Origin: Streptomyces violaceusniger
GTDB lineage: Bacteria; Actinomycetota; Actinomycetes; Streptomycetales; Streptomycetaceae
Reading direction: 5' to 3'
Assembly (NCBI GenBank): GCA_005405945.1
Contig: BJHW01000001.1
Location: 2,914,001-2,978,000, forward strand
DNA: 64,000 nt
Of this stretch, positions 44,626 through 57,913 are shown one piece after another. How positions within the stretch are numbered: the first letter of the stretch is position 1; each line of letters begins with the position of its first letter. The position numbers and the translations under genes are program-made. The notes under the pieces were generated by a model. The model ran no database searches, was not told the DNA's origin, and saw only the letters and a program-made list of their open reading frames with translations.

Positions 44626-45531
44626 ATGACCGGATGGACCGCCGACCGCATTCCCGACCAGCACGGCCGGATCGCCGTCGTAACCGGCGCGAACTCGGGC
44701 CTCGGCCTGGTCACTGCCACCGAACTGGCCCGCCACGGCGCCCATGTCGTGCTCGCCGTTCGCAACACCGACGCCGGTGAGGAGGCCGCCCGCCGGATCG
44801 GCGGCGACGTCGAGGTACGGGAGCTGGACCTGGCCTCCCTCGGTTCGGTACGGGCGTTCGCCGCGGGGCTGGCCGCCGACCACCCGGCGATCGACCTGCT
44901 GGTCAACAATGCCGGCGTGGTGTTGCTCGGCCCGCGCCGCACCTCCGTCGACGGCTTCGAGTTGCAGCTCGGCACCAACATGCTGGGCCACTTCGCGCTG
45001 ACCGGCCTGCTGCTCGACAAGCTGGCCGCGGCGCGGGAAGCCCGGGTGGTCAACCTCAGCTCGATCACCCACAAGAACGCGCACCTCGACTTCGACGACC
45101 TGATGTTCGAGCGTAACTACCGGGCCGCTCCCGCCTACGGCCGGTCCAAGCTCGCCACGACGATCTTCGGCGTTGAACTGGACCGCCGCCTGCGCGCCGC
45201 CGGATCGCCGATCGTCAGCACGCTGGCCCACCCCGGTCTCACCCACACCAACCTGACCCCGCGCGCCTGGGAGCACCGTGGCCGGTTCGGGCAGCTGATC
45301 GCGTGGGTCGGCCTCCTGGCCACCCAGTCCGTGGAGCAGGGCGCGCTGCCGCAGTTGCGCGCCGCGACCGAACCCGGCCTGCGGGGCGGCCAGTTCTTCG
45401 GACCGTCCGTGCTTTGGGAGACGAGGGGCCCGGTCACCGACGCCCGGCTCAGTCGGGAGGCGGCCGACCCCTCTGTTGGCAAGCAGCTCTGGGCAGCGGC
45501 CGAAGAACTGACCGGCATCAGCTATCTCTGA
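44626..45531 (+). CDS. Short-chain dehydrogenase/reductase
   Basis: 301 residues of the retinol-dehydrogenase-like (atypical classical) SDR group. It has AVVTGANSGLGLVTATELAR (TGxxxGxG cofactor loop), RNTDAG with the Arg that prefers NADP, LLVNNAGVV, NLSSITH (catalytic Ser) and YGRSK (Tyr and Lys). SDR proteins of this group reduce ketones or aldehydes; the substrate is not known. The ATG follows AGGAGCAG. It is the probable target of the divergent XRE/MmyB regulator. Confidence 0.94.
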   Translation: MTGWTADRIPDQHGRIAVVTGANSGLGLVTATELARHGAHVVLAVRNTDAGEEAARRIGGDVEVRELDLASLGSVRAFAAGLAADHPAIDLLVNNAGVVLLGPRRTSVDGFELQLGTNMLGHFALTGLLLDKLAAAREARVVNLSSITHKNAHLDFDDLMFERNYRAAPAYGRSKLATTIFGVELDRRLRAAGSPIVSTLAHPGLTHTNLTPRAWEHRGRFGQLIAWVGLLATQSVEQGALPQLRAATEPGLRGGQFFGPSVLWETRGPVTDARLSREAADPSVGKQLWAAAEELTGISYL

Positions 45532-45995
45532 ACCGGCGGCATCTGCCTTCGACGTTAGAGACCCAGGCAGGTTCGGCAGGCTCGGACGAACCCCAGCCCG
45601 CTCCGGTTCCGTTCTGGGCGCACCACCCGCGAGTTCGGCTACGAGCGCCCTTCGGAAAACTCGAACCCATGGCCTTCGCCTTCACCCGCAGGTCTTCGAT
45701 CGCGGCCTGCCCATCGCCGAACGCCTCCTCCGGCTCGCGCAGAGAGGAGTCTGTGTTCTGCCACTCGATGGCTGCCGTGATCCTCGGGTCGAGGGTCCGT
45801 TCCGGCCTGCGGGCCTGATGAGCCGCCAGCGCCCGCTGGTAGCCCGGCGTCGCGGTTTCCCGCGCATGACCGGCGCCTCTGGCGCAGCCGACCGCAGGTC
45901 TGGGGCGGTGGCCGCCGAGGCGGAGCCTGCGTCGCCTGGGGCGGGCGTCAGGACATGCAAGGTGCGCACGTTCGCGCCCGGCACCTCCGCGTTGG
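45532..45995. other. Unrecognised stretch, open frame on the minus strand
   Basis: On the minus strand a frame without stops reads RPERTLDPRITAAIEWQNTD then REPEEAFGDGQAAIEDLRVK and AKAMG, with amphipathic helical character. I cannot name it. It has no start near and looks like the end of a larger gene cut by the IS end at 45996. Confidence 0.35.
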
Positions 45996-46014
45996 CCTGA
46001 AGGGTGTCAATATT
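45996..46014. repeat. IS terminal repeat (copy D)
   Basis: CCTGAAGGGTGTCAATATT. It matches the ends of the complete element at 55793-57026 and lies 5 bases past the copy D stop. Confidence 0.8.
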
Positions 46015-46018
46015 CCAT

Positions 46019-47032
<1,014 letters not shown>

Positions 47033-47173
47033 CTACCATGGATGATCGGTGCCAGGGGCCCGCTGCACGTGCTGCGCGTCATCGCTGGACAGGGATGACT
47101 GACAACCGCTCGCTATTTGCTCCCCGGTCTGTCTCATGGCCGTATCGCGCTGCCCTCAGACTGTGGAGCCGTC

Positions 47174-47782
47174 CTACTGGTGCGCCGAGGTCCATGGAGC
47201 GCCCTCGCCCGGCAACGGCCCCCATACCAGTGCGCCCCGGTGAAACCCGGGTGTGGCCTCGGCCATCAACGGGCCGGTGCCTTGAGTGAGGGCTTCAGCA
47301 ACAGTGTCCAGGAACTCGCTGAGGGATCCGTACCCAGGGGAGGTGAGCGGCGTTGACGGCGGCTCACCGCCGTCCTGGTTGAAGGTGGCGAGGCGGCCTT
47401 CGACGTCGATTGCCAGGCCGCCCCACGGGGGCAGGGAGTAGTCGGTGACGGCGAACGGAATCCATGCGCCCCAGAACGGGTCGGTGTTCCCTCCCCGGCC
47501 CCGGACATGCGCTATCTCCTCGAGCGGTAGCAGATGATGCTGGGCGAGGAACAGGCCCGGGTCGTACTCGTCAGGGTCGCGGTCATGGGCTGAAGCATCG
47601 ACCGTTCCGTCGCACACCATCAGCAGCGTGGCCAGGTCGGCGGGCAGGCTCAGCCCCAGCTCGTCCTCGGTGGAACGAACCTCGGCCACGGCAGCGCCCG
47701 GCCGTAAGGTGGCGTGCGAGGCGGGCGCGTGCACCGCCAGCCAGTCGGTGATGGCGGTCCAGGCGGGCAGAATGTCGCTCAT
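47174..47782 (-). CDS. SMI1/KNR4 (SUKH) family protein, probable immunity protein
   Basis: 202 residues from ATG 47782. The fold signature reads VRSTEDELGLSLPADLATLL then MVCDGT, followed by LLPLEEIAHV, DPFWGAWIPFAVTDYSLPPW and LAIDVEGRLATFNQDGGEPP, with a final helix SLSEFLDTVAEALTQ. SUKH proteins are established immunity proteins to nuclease toxins of polymorphic toxin systems. It lies 127 bases downstream of a NucA/NucB-type nuclease on the same strand, so it most likely neutralises that nuclease in the cytoplasm. The C-terminal 25 residues past GTGPLMAE are extra. Confidence 0.85.
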   Translation of the reverse strand: MSDILPAWTAITDWLAVHAPASHATLRPGAAVAEVRSTEDELGLSLPADLATLLMVCDGTVDASAHDRDPDEYDPGLFLAQHHLLPLEEIAHVRGRGGNTDPFWGAWIPFAVTDYSLPPWGGLAIDVEGRLATFNQDGGEPPSTPLTSPGYGSLSEFLDTVAEALTQGTGPLMAEATPGFHRGALVWGPLPGEGAPWTSAHQ

Positions 47783-47909
47783 CGTGTCCTCCATTGACGT
47801 AGGCGAGGGAGAAGGGGCACGCCTACCTGATGTCCACCAGGTGGGCGTGCCCCCGCGTAGCCGGACCGCACAGGTCAGGCCATCCGAACCTGCGCGGCGC
47901 AGCGGCCGG

Positions 47910-49106
47910 TCACTTCATCGTGCACTTGATCTCGTCCTTGGACGGGTCGCAGTCCGCGAAACGGCCATTGGCCGGGTCGACCCAGTACTCATCTTTGTCC
48001 AGCAGCCGGAACTGCTTGGCGAAGATTATGCCGAATGGCTGCATCGACTGGGTGTTGATGCAGGTCGACATCGACGATCGGCCGCACAGCGCGGGCCACT
48101 TGGGGTCGTCGTAGGTGGTGTCGTTGTACAGGTGCTCACGTGTGCCGTCACCCTTCGCCACCACCGTCTGCACGCACTCCAGGCCAGCGTACTCGGTGTT
48201 CTTGGCGGGGTTCAGGCCGCCGTTGGCAGCGGGGAATCCGGGAGACTCGTACGTCGCCGCGAACGGGAACTCGTCACACGAGATCGTGTCGGGATTACCG
48301 TTGGGGGTCATAATCGTGGCGGTGTCGTTGTGCTTGCGGAACGCGCGCCCGCACACCGCCTTACGGTTCCCCGGCTTGCCGTTGTCCAGCTTGTTCTCCG
48401 GCTCTTGGCTGGGTGCGTTGCGCGCCTTGGACGGCAGATAGTGCAGCGGCGTCTGCGGGGATTTGCCCAGCTTCTTCGCGTGCTTGTTCTGGATCAGCCA
48501 GATGTGCGCCGCCGCGCCCGGGAACGCCTCGGAGTTGATGGTGTACCCCGGCTTGTACGACGGGAGCACACACCCCGGGTCCTTGCCAGATATCACCTTG
48601 TCGCAGCGGGCCGCCGTTGGCGGCGACACTATCTCGTCCTCGCCGGTCGGGTCAGGGACACCCGGAATAGTCGTACCCCAGTCCATCCACCACCGCAGTG
48701 GAAGTTTCCTGGAGAGGTCCTTGTCCTTGCTCCCAGAGGAGTTGTTGACGCTGCCGTTCCACTCGAAGTCGGCGACTCCGGTGATGATGTGCTGGTCCTG
48801 GTTGCCGCTCCACCTGGACCGGCCTCCGTAAAAGTCCCAGTCCTGGGCCTGCTTGTCGCAGCCGTCGGACTGGCACCACGACTGGACATCAAGCAGAATC
48901 ATCCCGTTCGCTCCGCCGGGGAACGGCAGCTTGGGTGCGGGGATCGACCAATCCTTCGGGCCGATCTGCATCCACGTCTTGATCTTGTTACTCTCCGGAT
49001 CGGTTTTCAGCATGTACAGCACGTCGAACATCTGCTGATACACCTTCGGCGGCTGGGACGCCAGATCCGTAACCTCAAAGGTCACCTGTGTCGGCAGCCG
49101 TTCCAT
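47910..49106 (-). pseudogene. NucA/NucB-type nuclease toxin, 5'-truncated
   Basis: 398 residues, no signal or trafficking domain left. The N-terminal 150 residues (VTFEVTDLASQPPKVYQQMF, VADFEWNGSVNNSSG) look like a beta-rich presentation domain. The C-terminal 170 carry the nuclease: KAVCGRAFRKHNDTATIMTP, ISCDEFPFAATYESPG (the CDEFPFAxT core of NucA/NucB DNases) and a Cys-rich close (LECVQTVV, ALCGRSSMSTCIN, FADCDPSKDEIKC). The Cys suggest a secreted protein. Immediately upstream of the ATG is an in-frame TAG, then the tail of an ISL3-type transposase, so the original 5' part was removed. With the SUKH gene it forms a toxin/immunity pair. Confidence 0.78.
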
Positions 49107-49116
49107 CTACGGAGAG

Positions 49117-49205
49117 TCACTGAAGCAGGATCAACTTGCGGAGTAGTTCGAATCCGGCGCGTCCGTAGAACTGCCTTTTGATCTTCTTGATGCTTCTGTG
49201 GAATC
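49117..49205 (-). pseudogene. ISL3-type transposase, C-terminal tail
   Basis: Minus strand: IKKIKRQFYGRAGFELLRKL ILLQ and a TGA. The KRQxYGRAGFxLLRxRxLL ending is typical of ISL3 transposases. Its stop is 11 bases from the toxin ATG, marking the junction that beheaded the toxin gene. Confidence 0.75.
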
Positions 49206-49329
49206 AGAATTGTCAAGCTTGCCGTGCTTTGCCCTGGCGGACGTCGAGGATCGGCAGGAGGGTGGCGCCGGTCGGGCCGCAGAACAGCGCGACCAACGTG
49301 TACGTGCAGGGCGTCTGCGTCAACGGCCG

Positions 49330-49511
49330 CATCTGACCGCGTGCGGGGCACAGCCGCGGGCCGGCCGCAGGGCCGTCTGTCCGTCGAGCGCGGGGTAGGG
49401 GCGCTAGCCCGCGTCGGTGACGGCGGCGGAGAGTAACTCGGTGAGACCGGGCTCGTCGTCGACGATCAGGACGCGGACTCGGCCGGTTCGGGACCCTGCG
49501 GTGGCAGACAT
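49330..49511 (-). pseudogene. Response regulator, receiver-domain N-terminal fragment
   Basis: From ATG 49511: MSATAGSRTGRVRVLIVDDE then PGLTELLSAAVTDAG, a TAG in place of the expected Trp, then RPYPALDGQTAL. The acidic pair is present; the phospho-acceptor Asp region is gone. Between 49205 and 49330 is another scrap (YTLVALFCGPTGATLLPILD) that I do not recognise. Confidence 0.6.
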
Positions 49512-49800
49512 GTATCAAGTCTGTGCCGGTTGACTGAGGGAATCCTGTGCTCCGACCAAGCCTCAGCCATGTGACCCGGCCGCGTGCCTGGACGGTAGTT
49601 CGCTCCGGAGCGTCCCGAACCGACCGTCGCCTCGGCTCGGGGTGCACGGTTCGCTACCGACCGCCTTGGCCGAAGCGGGCATTGGCACGCCTCGGCCACA
49701 GGAATCCCTTGAGACGTTTTCCGTGCAGCGCTCACTCTGATCACTGGCTTCCGCTCACCGGGTCGGAAGCGTTTCAGCGTTCAGGGGAGGAAGTCCACAC

Positions 49801-52800
49801 ATGCGAAAATTACACGCCGCCCTCTGGGCCGTGGCAGGAGCGGCCGGGCTGCTCGCGGGGGCTGTCGTGCCCGTCGCCGCCGGTCCCATGGCCCCGGTCG
49901 ACGGACCGGTTGCCACGGGCACCCGGAGCGCCACCGCGTCGGTCGCCACGAGCACACAGACCGTCACCCTCATCACCGGCGACACCGTGACGCTCACCGC
50001 CGGAGCGGACGGCAGGTTCGGCGTCGACGTCCGGCACGGGAAGGGCCGTGAGGCCGTCACGTTCCTGTCCAGTGAGAAGAGCGGCGAGGTCAGTGTCGTA
50101 CCGTCGGACGCGATCCCGCTGCTCCAGGCGGGCCGTCTCGACCCGGCCCTGTTCAATGTCACCCAGCTGGTGAAGCAGGGGTACGGGGACGCGAAGACCG
50201 GCACCACCCCGGTGATCGCGACGTACCGGAAGGGCAGCGAGACCCCGAGGGCGCACGCCGCACGCTCGCGCTGCCCAGGATCGACGGCGCCGCGCTCACC
50301 ACGAGGAAGTCGACCGCGTTCTGGGCGGACATCGCCCCGGCCGCCGGCACCGAACCCACCGCGAAGGCCGCGAGGCAACTGGGCGACGGCATCGACAAGA
50401 TCTGGCTCGACGCCAGGGTGAAGGTGTCACTGGACCAGAGCGTGCCGCAGATCGGCGCACCCGAGGTGTGGAAGGCGGGCTACGACGGCACGGGCGTCAA
50501 GGTCGCCGTCCTGGACACGGGCGTGGACACCGGCCACCCGGACCTCGCCGGGAAGATCGCCGACGCGCAGAGCTTCGTGCCGGACGAGACCGTGCAGGAC
50601 GGCAACGGCCACGGCACCCATGTGGCCGATACGATCGTCGGCTCGGGCGCCGCCTCGGACGGAAAGTACAAGGGCGTGGCGCCGGGCGCGCAACTGCTGG
50701 TCGGCAAGGTGCTGGACGACACGGGCTCGGGCCAGGAGTCCTGGATCATCTCCGGCATGGAGTGGGCGGCGAACTCGGGCGCGAAGATCGTCTCCATGTC
50801 CCTGGGCGGCACCGCCTCGGGCCCCTCCGACGTGATGAGCCAGACCGTGGACGAGCTGTCCGCCGCCACGGGCACCCTCTTCGCGATCGCGGCGGGCAAC
50901 ACGGGCCCCTCCGGCAAGACCATCGGCACCCCAGGCATCGCCGACTCGGCACTGACGGTCGGCGCGGTCGACAAGTCCGACAATCTGGCCTCGTTCTCCA
51001 GCCGTGGCCCCCGCACCGGCGACTACGCGGTCAAGCCGGAGATCACCGCACCGGGCGTTAGCATCACCGCGGCCCGCGCGGCCGGGACCAGCATGGGAAC
51101 CCCGGTGAACGACTACTACACGACGGCCAGCGGTACGTCGATGGCGACCCCGCACGTCGCGGGCGCGGCGGCGCTGGTCGCCGAGGCGCATCCGGACTGG
51201 ACGGGGCAGCAGATCAAGGCCGATCTGGCGAGCACCGCGAAGACTATGACCGATGCCACCCCCTTCGAGCAGGGCGACGGCCGGGTCGACGCCGTACGGG
51301 CGGTGGAGCAGGGAGTGTTCGCGACCCCGACGCTGAGCTTCGGCAAGTTCGACGACGGGGACAACGATGTCGTCACCAAGGACATCACGTACACCAACAC
51401 CACGGACCACGCGGTGGAGTTGACCGTCGCCTCGAGCCTCACGGACCTGGCGCTCGGCTCCGGAACGGTGACGGTGCCCGCGAACGGCACCGCCACGGTC
51501 CCGGTCGGCGTCGACCCGTCGGGGAGGCCCAGGGCCGCTACACCGGTTACGTCACCGCGACCGCCGACGGTATCCGGGTCACCACGGGCGTCGGCTTCGA
51601 GAAGGCACCGAAGACGTACGACCTGAAAGTGTCCCTCGTGAACCGGGAGGGCAGCCCGTCCACCGGCGCCTCGCTCTACACGCTGCAGGAACTGAACGGC
51701 GCCTACCCCGACGAGTCCGGCTACGTCGGCTCGGGATGGACCTGGCAGGTTCCGGCCGGCACCTACTCCATCGCGACCTGGATCCCGGACCGCGACGCGG
51801 GCGGAACGACCGTCGGTACATCCGTCGTCGGCAATCCGGAGATCAAGGTCGACGGGAACACCGAGATCGTCCTCGACGCCCGCAAGGCGGTCGAGATCAA
51901 ACCGAAGACCAAGGAGGACTCCGAGTTCCAGGGTTTCACCACCACCTGGCACCGGGAAGGGCCGGGCAGCGCCTGGGGGCTGTCGTACATCCAGGGCTGG
52001 TGGACCGACCACGTCTATGTGGCGCCGACCCCAAAGGTCACCGTGGGAACCCTGGAGTTCTCCGCCAAGTTCCGGCTGTACGCGAAGGAGCTGACGGCGA
52101 GCGTCACCACTCCGGAGAGGACGGCGCTGTCGTCGCTCTACTACTCGCAGACCTACAACGGCTTCCCGCTGAAGATCAGCGGTGAGCACACCGTGCAGGC
52201 GGTGGACGCGGGCGGCGGTACCGAGGCCGACTTCGCGGGGCTCGACGTCAGGGGCAAGGTCGCGGTGGTCGGGGTGGGCGCCACGGAGCGGGCGCAGAGC
52301 GCCCTGGACAACGCGACCAAGGCCGGTGCCCGTTACCTCATCGTGTACCGCAAGACCCCGGGCTTCTGGCTGGAGGCCGTGGACCACGCCACCACCGTCC
52401 CTGTGATGATCGCCACCGGAGAGGAGGGTGCCAAACTCACCGATCTGCTGAAGACCGGCAGGAAGGTCACGCTCAAGCTGGGCGGCACACCGGTCAGTCC
52501 GTACGTCTACAACCTGCTCGCCGTGCAGAGCGGCTCCATCTCGGCGAACCAGACGTACCGCCTGGACGCCTCCGACACGGCGAAGCGGACGGCCCGCTAC
52601 TACGGTGCCACGGCCGGCGGGATGGGCATGGACAATCTGTTCACGTTCCGCCCCTGGCAGCTCTTCAGCGTCGAGAACCCCAAGTACCTGCAACTCGGCA
52701 CGCAGCGCACCGAGTACTACTACGCCGACCCCGACACCCGTACCCGGCACTCCGTCTACCCCAGCTCGAAGGCGTTCCAGGCCGAATGGAGCCCCCTGAC

Positions 52801-53488
52801 GACCTACGACAAGGCGACTACGGAGCCCGCCGAGGACTGGCTGCGCCAGGTCGTCCGCCCGGCGTCCAGCGCGACATACGGCCTCTCCCGGCGCACCGGC
52901 GACAAACTCACCCTCTCGATACCGGAGTTGAGTGACTCCACACCGGGCCACTACGGAGCAGTGGACGGCACCCAGGACACCGCGAAGGGCACGCTGTACG
53001 CGAACGGACAGCCGGTCGGCGACTCGGCCCTCGGCGGCTACGGCACCTTCGACGTACCGGCGGACAAGGCCTCGTACCGCTTCGTCCTGGACGTGCAGCG
53101 CCACGCCGACTGGGCCGCGTACTCCACGAGCACGCACACCGAGTGGTCCTTCGCCTCGGCGCACACCGACGCGGAGACGGCACTGCCGCTGCTCAGTGTC
53201 GGCATCGCCCCGAAGGGACTCGACCTCCTCAACCGCGCCGACGGCGGCCGGGAGTCGGTGGTCGGCCTATCGGTCACCGATGAGCTGGGCAGCGTCAGGG
53301 CTTGCGATCTGAAGGCCTGGGTCTCGTACGACGACGGCACGACCTGGAAGGAGGTGACGGTCAGGCACGGCGAGGCGCGGTTCAAGCCCACGAGGGGCTC
53401 GGAGTCCGTGTCGCTGCGTGTGCAGGCCACCGACCGGGACGGCAACCAGGTCGACCAGACCGTGCTGCAGGCGTTCGGCCTGAAGTGA
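49801..53488 (+). pseudogene. Large secreted S8 (subtilisin-like) serine peptidase, two frameshifts
   Basis: Signal peptide MRKLHAALWAVAGAAGLLAG to VAAG, then a propeptide (TLITGDTVTLTAGADGRFGV). The catalytic domain has VAVLDTGVDTGHPDL (Asp), GNGHGTHVADTIV (His), AIAAGNTGPSG (oxyanion Asn) and GTSMATPHVAGAAALV (Ser), so it is complete. A long C-terminal part has beta domains and a PA-like insert (VVGVGATERAQSALDN, VPVMIATGEEGAKLTDLL). The frame breaks at a four-C run (50243-50246) and a four-G run (51521-51524). One base at each restores about 1,229 residues, normal for Streptomyces S8 exoproteases. It is probably functional. A LuxR-type regulator follows on the same strand. Confidence 0.9.
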
Positions 53489-53564
53489 GCGACGCGGCTT
53501 GAAGACAGTAATGGCCCGCATCGGAGCGACGAGCCTTAACAACGATCGTCTACCGTGGCGGGTC

Positions 53565-54565
53565 ATGGTGAACACGGCACACGACCCGGCAAGACAGACC
53601 CCTGCCGCCAGCCCCTGGGCCGTGGTGGGGGTCTCCGCCTTCGACGAGCGGGTGTACCGGACGATCCTTCAGCATCCCGACGCCGGCGCGGGCGGCTGGG
53701 CGTTGCTGGCCAGAGCGTCCTCAACCCAGGTCCGCGAGTCCTGCAACCGGCTGCTCGGGCTCGGTCTGCTCCAGGCACCCGACTCCATGGGCGGGTTGCG
53801 GGCGATCGACCCGCGGGTGGCGATCCGCGCGCTGATCCGGCGGCGCGAGACGGAATCCGAACTGCTCGCTGCCACCGCCGAGGAGATGGCGACCGCGTAC
53901 GAGGCGGGACTGCTGCGCGAGGAGCCGTCCCGGTTGGTCGAGGTCGCCTCCGGCGAGGGCGCCATCGCGGCACGCCTGGAGGAACTGTACGCGCGCGCCG
54001 AGTACGAGGTGTGTCTCTTCGACACACCACCGTATCTCGCCCCGCCCAGCCCACAGGTGGATCTCCAGGCCGATCTGCTCAGGCGCGGGATCGTCTCTCG
54101 CGGTGTCTACGCGGCGACCGCCCTGGAGGATCCGAAGGTCCTCGCGCGTGCCTGGACGATGGCGGAACTCGGCGAACAGGCACGGGTGTTGCCATCCGTG
54201 CCGCTCAAACTGGTGATCGTCGACGGACGCCGGGCGATGCTCCCGCTGACCGCCTCCGAGGCAGGCGGATACTGCGCCGTCGTGGTATGGCACTCGGCAG
54301 TGACCGAGGCCCTCCAGAAGCTCTTCGAGCTGGCCTGGCAACAGGCGTCGCCGCTCGGCCAGCCGGTCGGCGACGGTGAGCTCTCCACAGGCGAACAGAC
54401 ATTGATCAGGCTGCTGTCGGCCGGTATGAAGGACGAGGCGGTGGCCCGCCATCTGGGTGTGAGCCTCAGAACTCTGCGGCGGCGGGTGAGTGAGCTGCAG
54501 GAGCGGCTGGGGCGGCCAGCCGGTTCCAGCTGGGGGTGCGGGCCTCCCAGCGTGGCTGGGTCTAG
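53565..54565 (+). pseudogene. TrmB-like/LuxR-type HTH transcriptional regulator, 3' frameshift
   Basis: About 333 residues. The N-terminal winged helix reads AFDERVYRTILQHPDAGAGG and QVRESCNRLLGLGLLQAPDS. A TrmB-like middle domain follows, and the C-terminal LuxR HTH has LIRLLSAGMKDEAVARHLGV, SLRTLRRRVSELQERLG. A four-G run (54509-54512) diverts the last 20 residues. One more G gives ASRFQLGVRASQRGWV and a TAG at 54563-54565, the expected ending. ATG 53565 is preferred; ATG 53511 is an alternative. It lies 76 bases after the S8 peptidase and may control it; such regulators often sit beside S8 peptidases in Streptomyces. Confidence 0.85.
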
Positions 54566-54610
54566 TGTGCTGCGCCAGAAATCATGAGGGTTAGTTGCTA
54601 CCTTCTTTTC

Positions 54611-55792
54611 ATGGCGCATCGAGGCCCTGCTGCTGTGGAGATCGTGCTCTGTGAGGACGAGCGTGTCGAGCTTGTGCGCCGGGCGGAGTTGCCGGACCGG
54701 CGTACGGCTGAACGAGCCCGGATCATCCTGGCGTGCGCTGATGGGATGTCGAATGCGGGTGCGGCGCAGGCGCTTGGTGTCGGCGTCAAGTCGGTGCGCA
54801 AGTGGCGCGGGAAGTTCGCCGCACAGCGACTGGACGGGCTTGAGGATGAGGGCCCTATCGGCCGGCCGAAGGCGGAGCTGGTTCTGACCGAGGGCGAACG
54901 TGCCCAGTTGGCGCGCTGGGCGAGACGGGCCAAGACTGCCGAGTACCTCGCGCTGAGGGCGAGGATCGTGTTGCGGTGCGCGGAGGGCGTCACGAACAAG
55001 CAGGTCGCGGCTGACCTGGGAGTGGACCAGTCCACCGTGGACCGCTGGCGGGCTCGCTTCGTGGCCGATCGCCTCGACGGCCTGCAGGACGAACCGCGAA
55101 CCGGCCGGCCGCCCTCGATCCTGCTCGACCAGGTCGAAGACGTCATCGTTGCGACGCTGGAGTCCACGCCGGGCAAGGACACGCACTGGTCACGGGCCTC
55201 TATGGCCGAGCGCACCGGCCTGTCGAAGTCCACCATCGGGCGGATCTGGAAGAAGTTCGATCTCAAGCCGCATGCGCAGGATTCCTTCAAGCTCTCCACC
55301 GATCCGCAGTTCGTCGACAAGGTCGTCGATGTCGTCGGCCTCTATCACCACCCGCCTGAGAAGGCGGTGGTGTTATGCGTGGACGAGAAGGCGCAGATCC
55401 AGGCGCTGGACCGGTCCCAGCCGGTGCTGCCGATGATGCCGGGCATGCCCGAACGCCGGACCCACGACTACCTGCGCCATGGCATCACCAGCCTGTTCGC
55501 CGCCTTCAACATCGCTGATGGCACCGTCATCAGCGAACTCCACCGACGCCACCGGGCGGTGGAGTTCAAGAAGTTCCTGACCTGGATAGACAAGGACGTG
55601 CCCGCCGGCCTCGACGTTCACCTGGTCTGCGACAACTACGTCACCCACAAGACCCCGAGATCCAGAAGTGGCTCGCCCGGCACCCCCGCTTCCACGTCCA
55701 CTTCACGCCGACCGACTCCTCCTGGATCAACCAGGTCGAGCGATGGTTCGGCCTGCTGACGGACAAACTCATCCGCCGTGGCGTCCACACCT
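54611..55792 (+). pseudogene. IS630-family transposase, frameshifted and 3'-truncated
   Basis: Two HTH repeats ([40 protein letters not shown]), then [20 protein letters not shown] with the first catalytic Asp and [14 protein letters not shown] with the second. A four-C run (55653-55656) breaks the frame; one more C gives [40 protein letters not shown] with the Glu. It ends at RRGVHTS, where the rve element begins (55793), so the last 30 residues are lost. This shows that the rve element inserted later. Confidence 0.88.
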
Positions 55793-55877
55793 CCTGAAGG
55801 GTGTCTTTATTGCCGTAGGGTCGTTGACCTGAGGCTTTGCGATCGTCCAAGTATGGGCATGATCGGTGATCGTGGGT

Positions 55878-57139
<1,262 letters not shown>

Positions 57140-57196
57140 TGAGGCGGAGAAGGCTTCCTTCTTGGGGCGAACCGCCGCCCTGACCCGGTGGCGAGT

Positions 57197-57215
57197 CCTG
57201 AAGGGTGCCATTATT
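57197..57215. repeat. Solitary IS end
   Basis: CCTGAAGGGTGCCATTATT, two mismatches from the left end of copy E, 170 bases beyond the right end of that element and in the same orientation as its left end. Confidence 0.7.
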
Positions 57216-57291
57216 CCGACCTGTCTTGTGATGCCCTAACGTGCAGGTAGACGAGGGTCTGGTGTGCTTGGGACGGGAAGGGCGTACGGGG

Positions 57292-57913
57292 ATGCAGCGA
57301 GTGCCGAGTGCTGCAGGCTACGGGGTGGACGCTGAGGAGATTGCCCGCCGGTACGAGGGGTGGCGTTCGAGGTCGTGCATGAGGAGTTCCTGCCGTGGTT
57401 GCCGCCCGTTCCGGGAAGGGTCGTTGACATCGGTGCTGGCAGCGGGCGTGACGCTGCCGCACTGGCTGCCCGTGGGCATCAGGTCGTGGCCGTGGGGAGC
57501 CCACACCACAGCTGCGGCGGATCGGGCAGCGCCTGCACGCGGACGCGGCGATCGGCTGGATCGACGATGCCCTTCCCTCGCTGACCGGGCTCCGCGGGAC
57601 TTTCGACTTCGTGCTGCTCTCCGCGGTGTGGATGCACCTGGACGAGCCAGAACGTATCGATGCCATGCGGCGGCTGGCCGAGCTGGTGGCACCGGGAGGG
57701 CACGTGGCTCTGTCGCTTCGGCACGGTCCGGTTCCCACAGGACGCCGCATGTTCGCGGTCTCCGCGGCCGAGACCGTGGCGCTGGCAGAGCGGTTCGGGC
57801 TGTCCGCAGTACACCGCGGACGGAGATCGGATTGCCTCACCCGGGAGGACGTGAGCTGGAGCACGCTGGTCTTCCGCCCGGAACCGCCCACGATCGCAGG
57901 GGTGAGCCGATGA
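57292..57913 (+). pseudogene. Class I SAM-dependent methyltransferase, two frameshifts
   Basis: From ATG 57292: MQRVPSAAGYGVDAEEIARR YEG. One more G at 57357-57360 gives VAFEVVHEEFLPWLPPVPGR and VVDIGAGSGRDAAALAARGH (SAM motif I, GAGSGRD). One more G at 57494-57497 gives LRRIGQRLHADAAIGWIDDA. The remainder includes FDFVLLSAVWMHLDEPERID (motif IV region), LVAPGGHVALSLRHGP and ends TIAGVSR. Repaired length is about 208 residues. The target could be a small molecule; nothing shows a DNA-recognition domain. Its stop overlaps the next start as ATGA. Confidence 0.82.

Noticed and set aside
51116..53164. 682-codon open frame on the minus strand
   Set aside because: Antisense to the S8 peptidase, Arg/Gly/Val-rich with no motif, and therefore a GC shadow.
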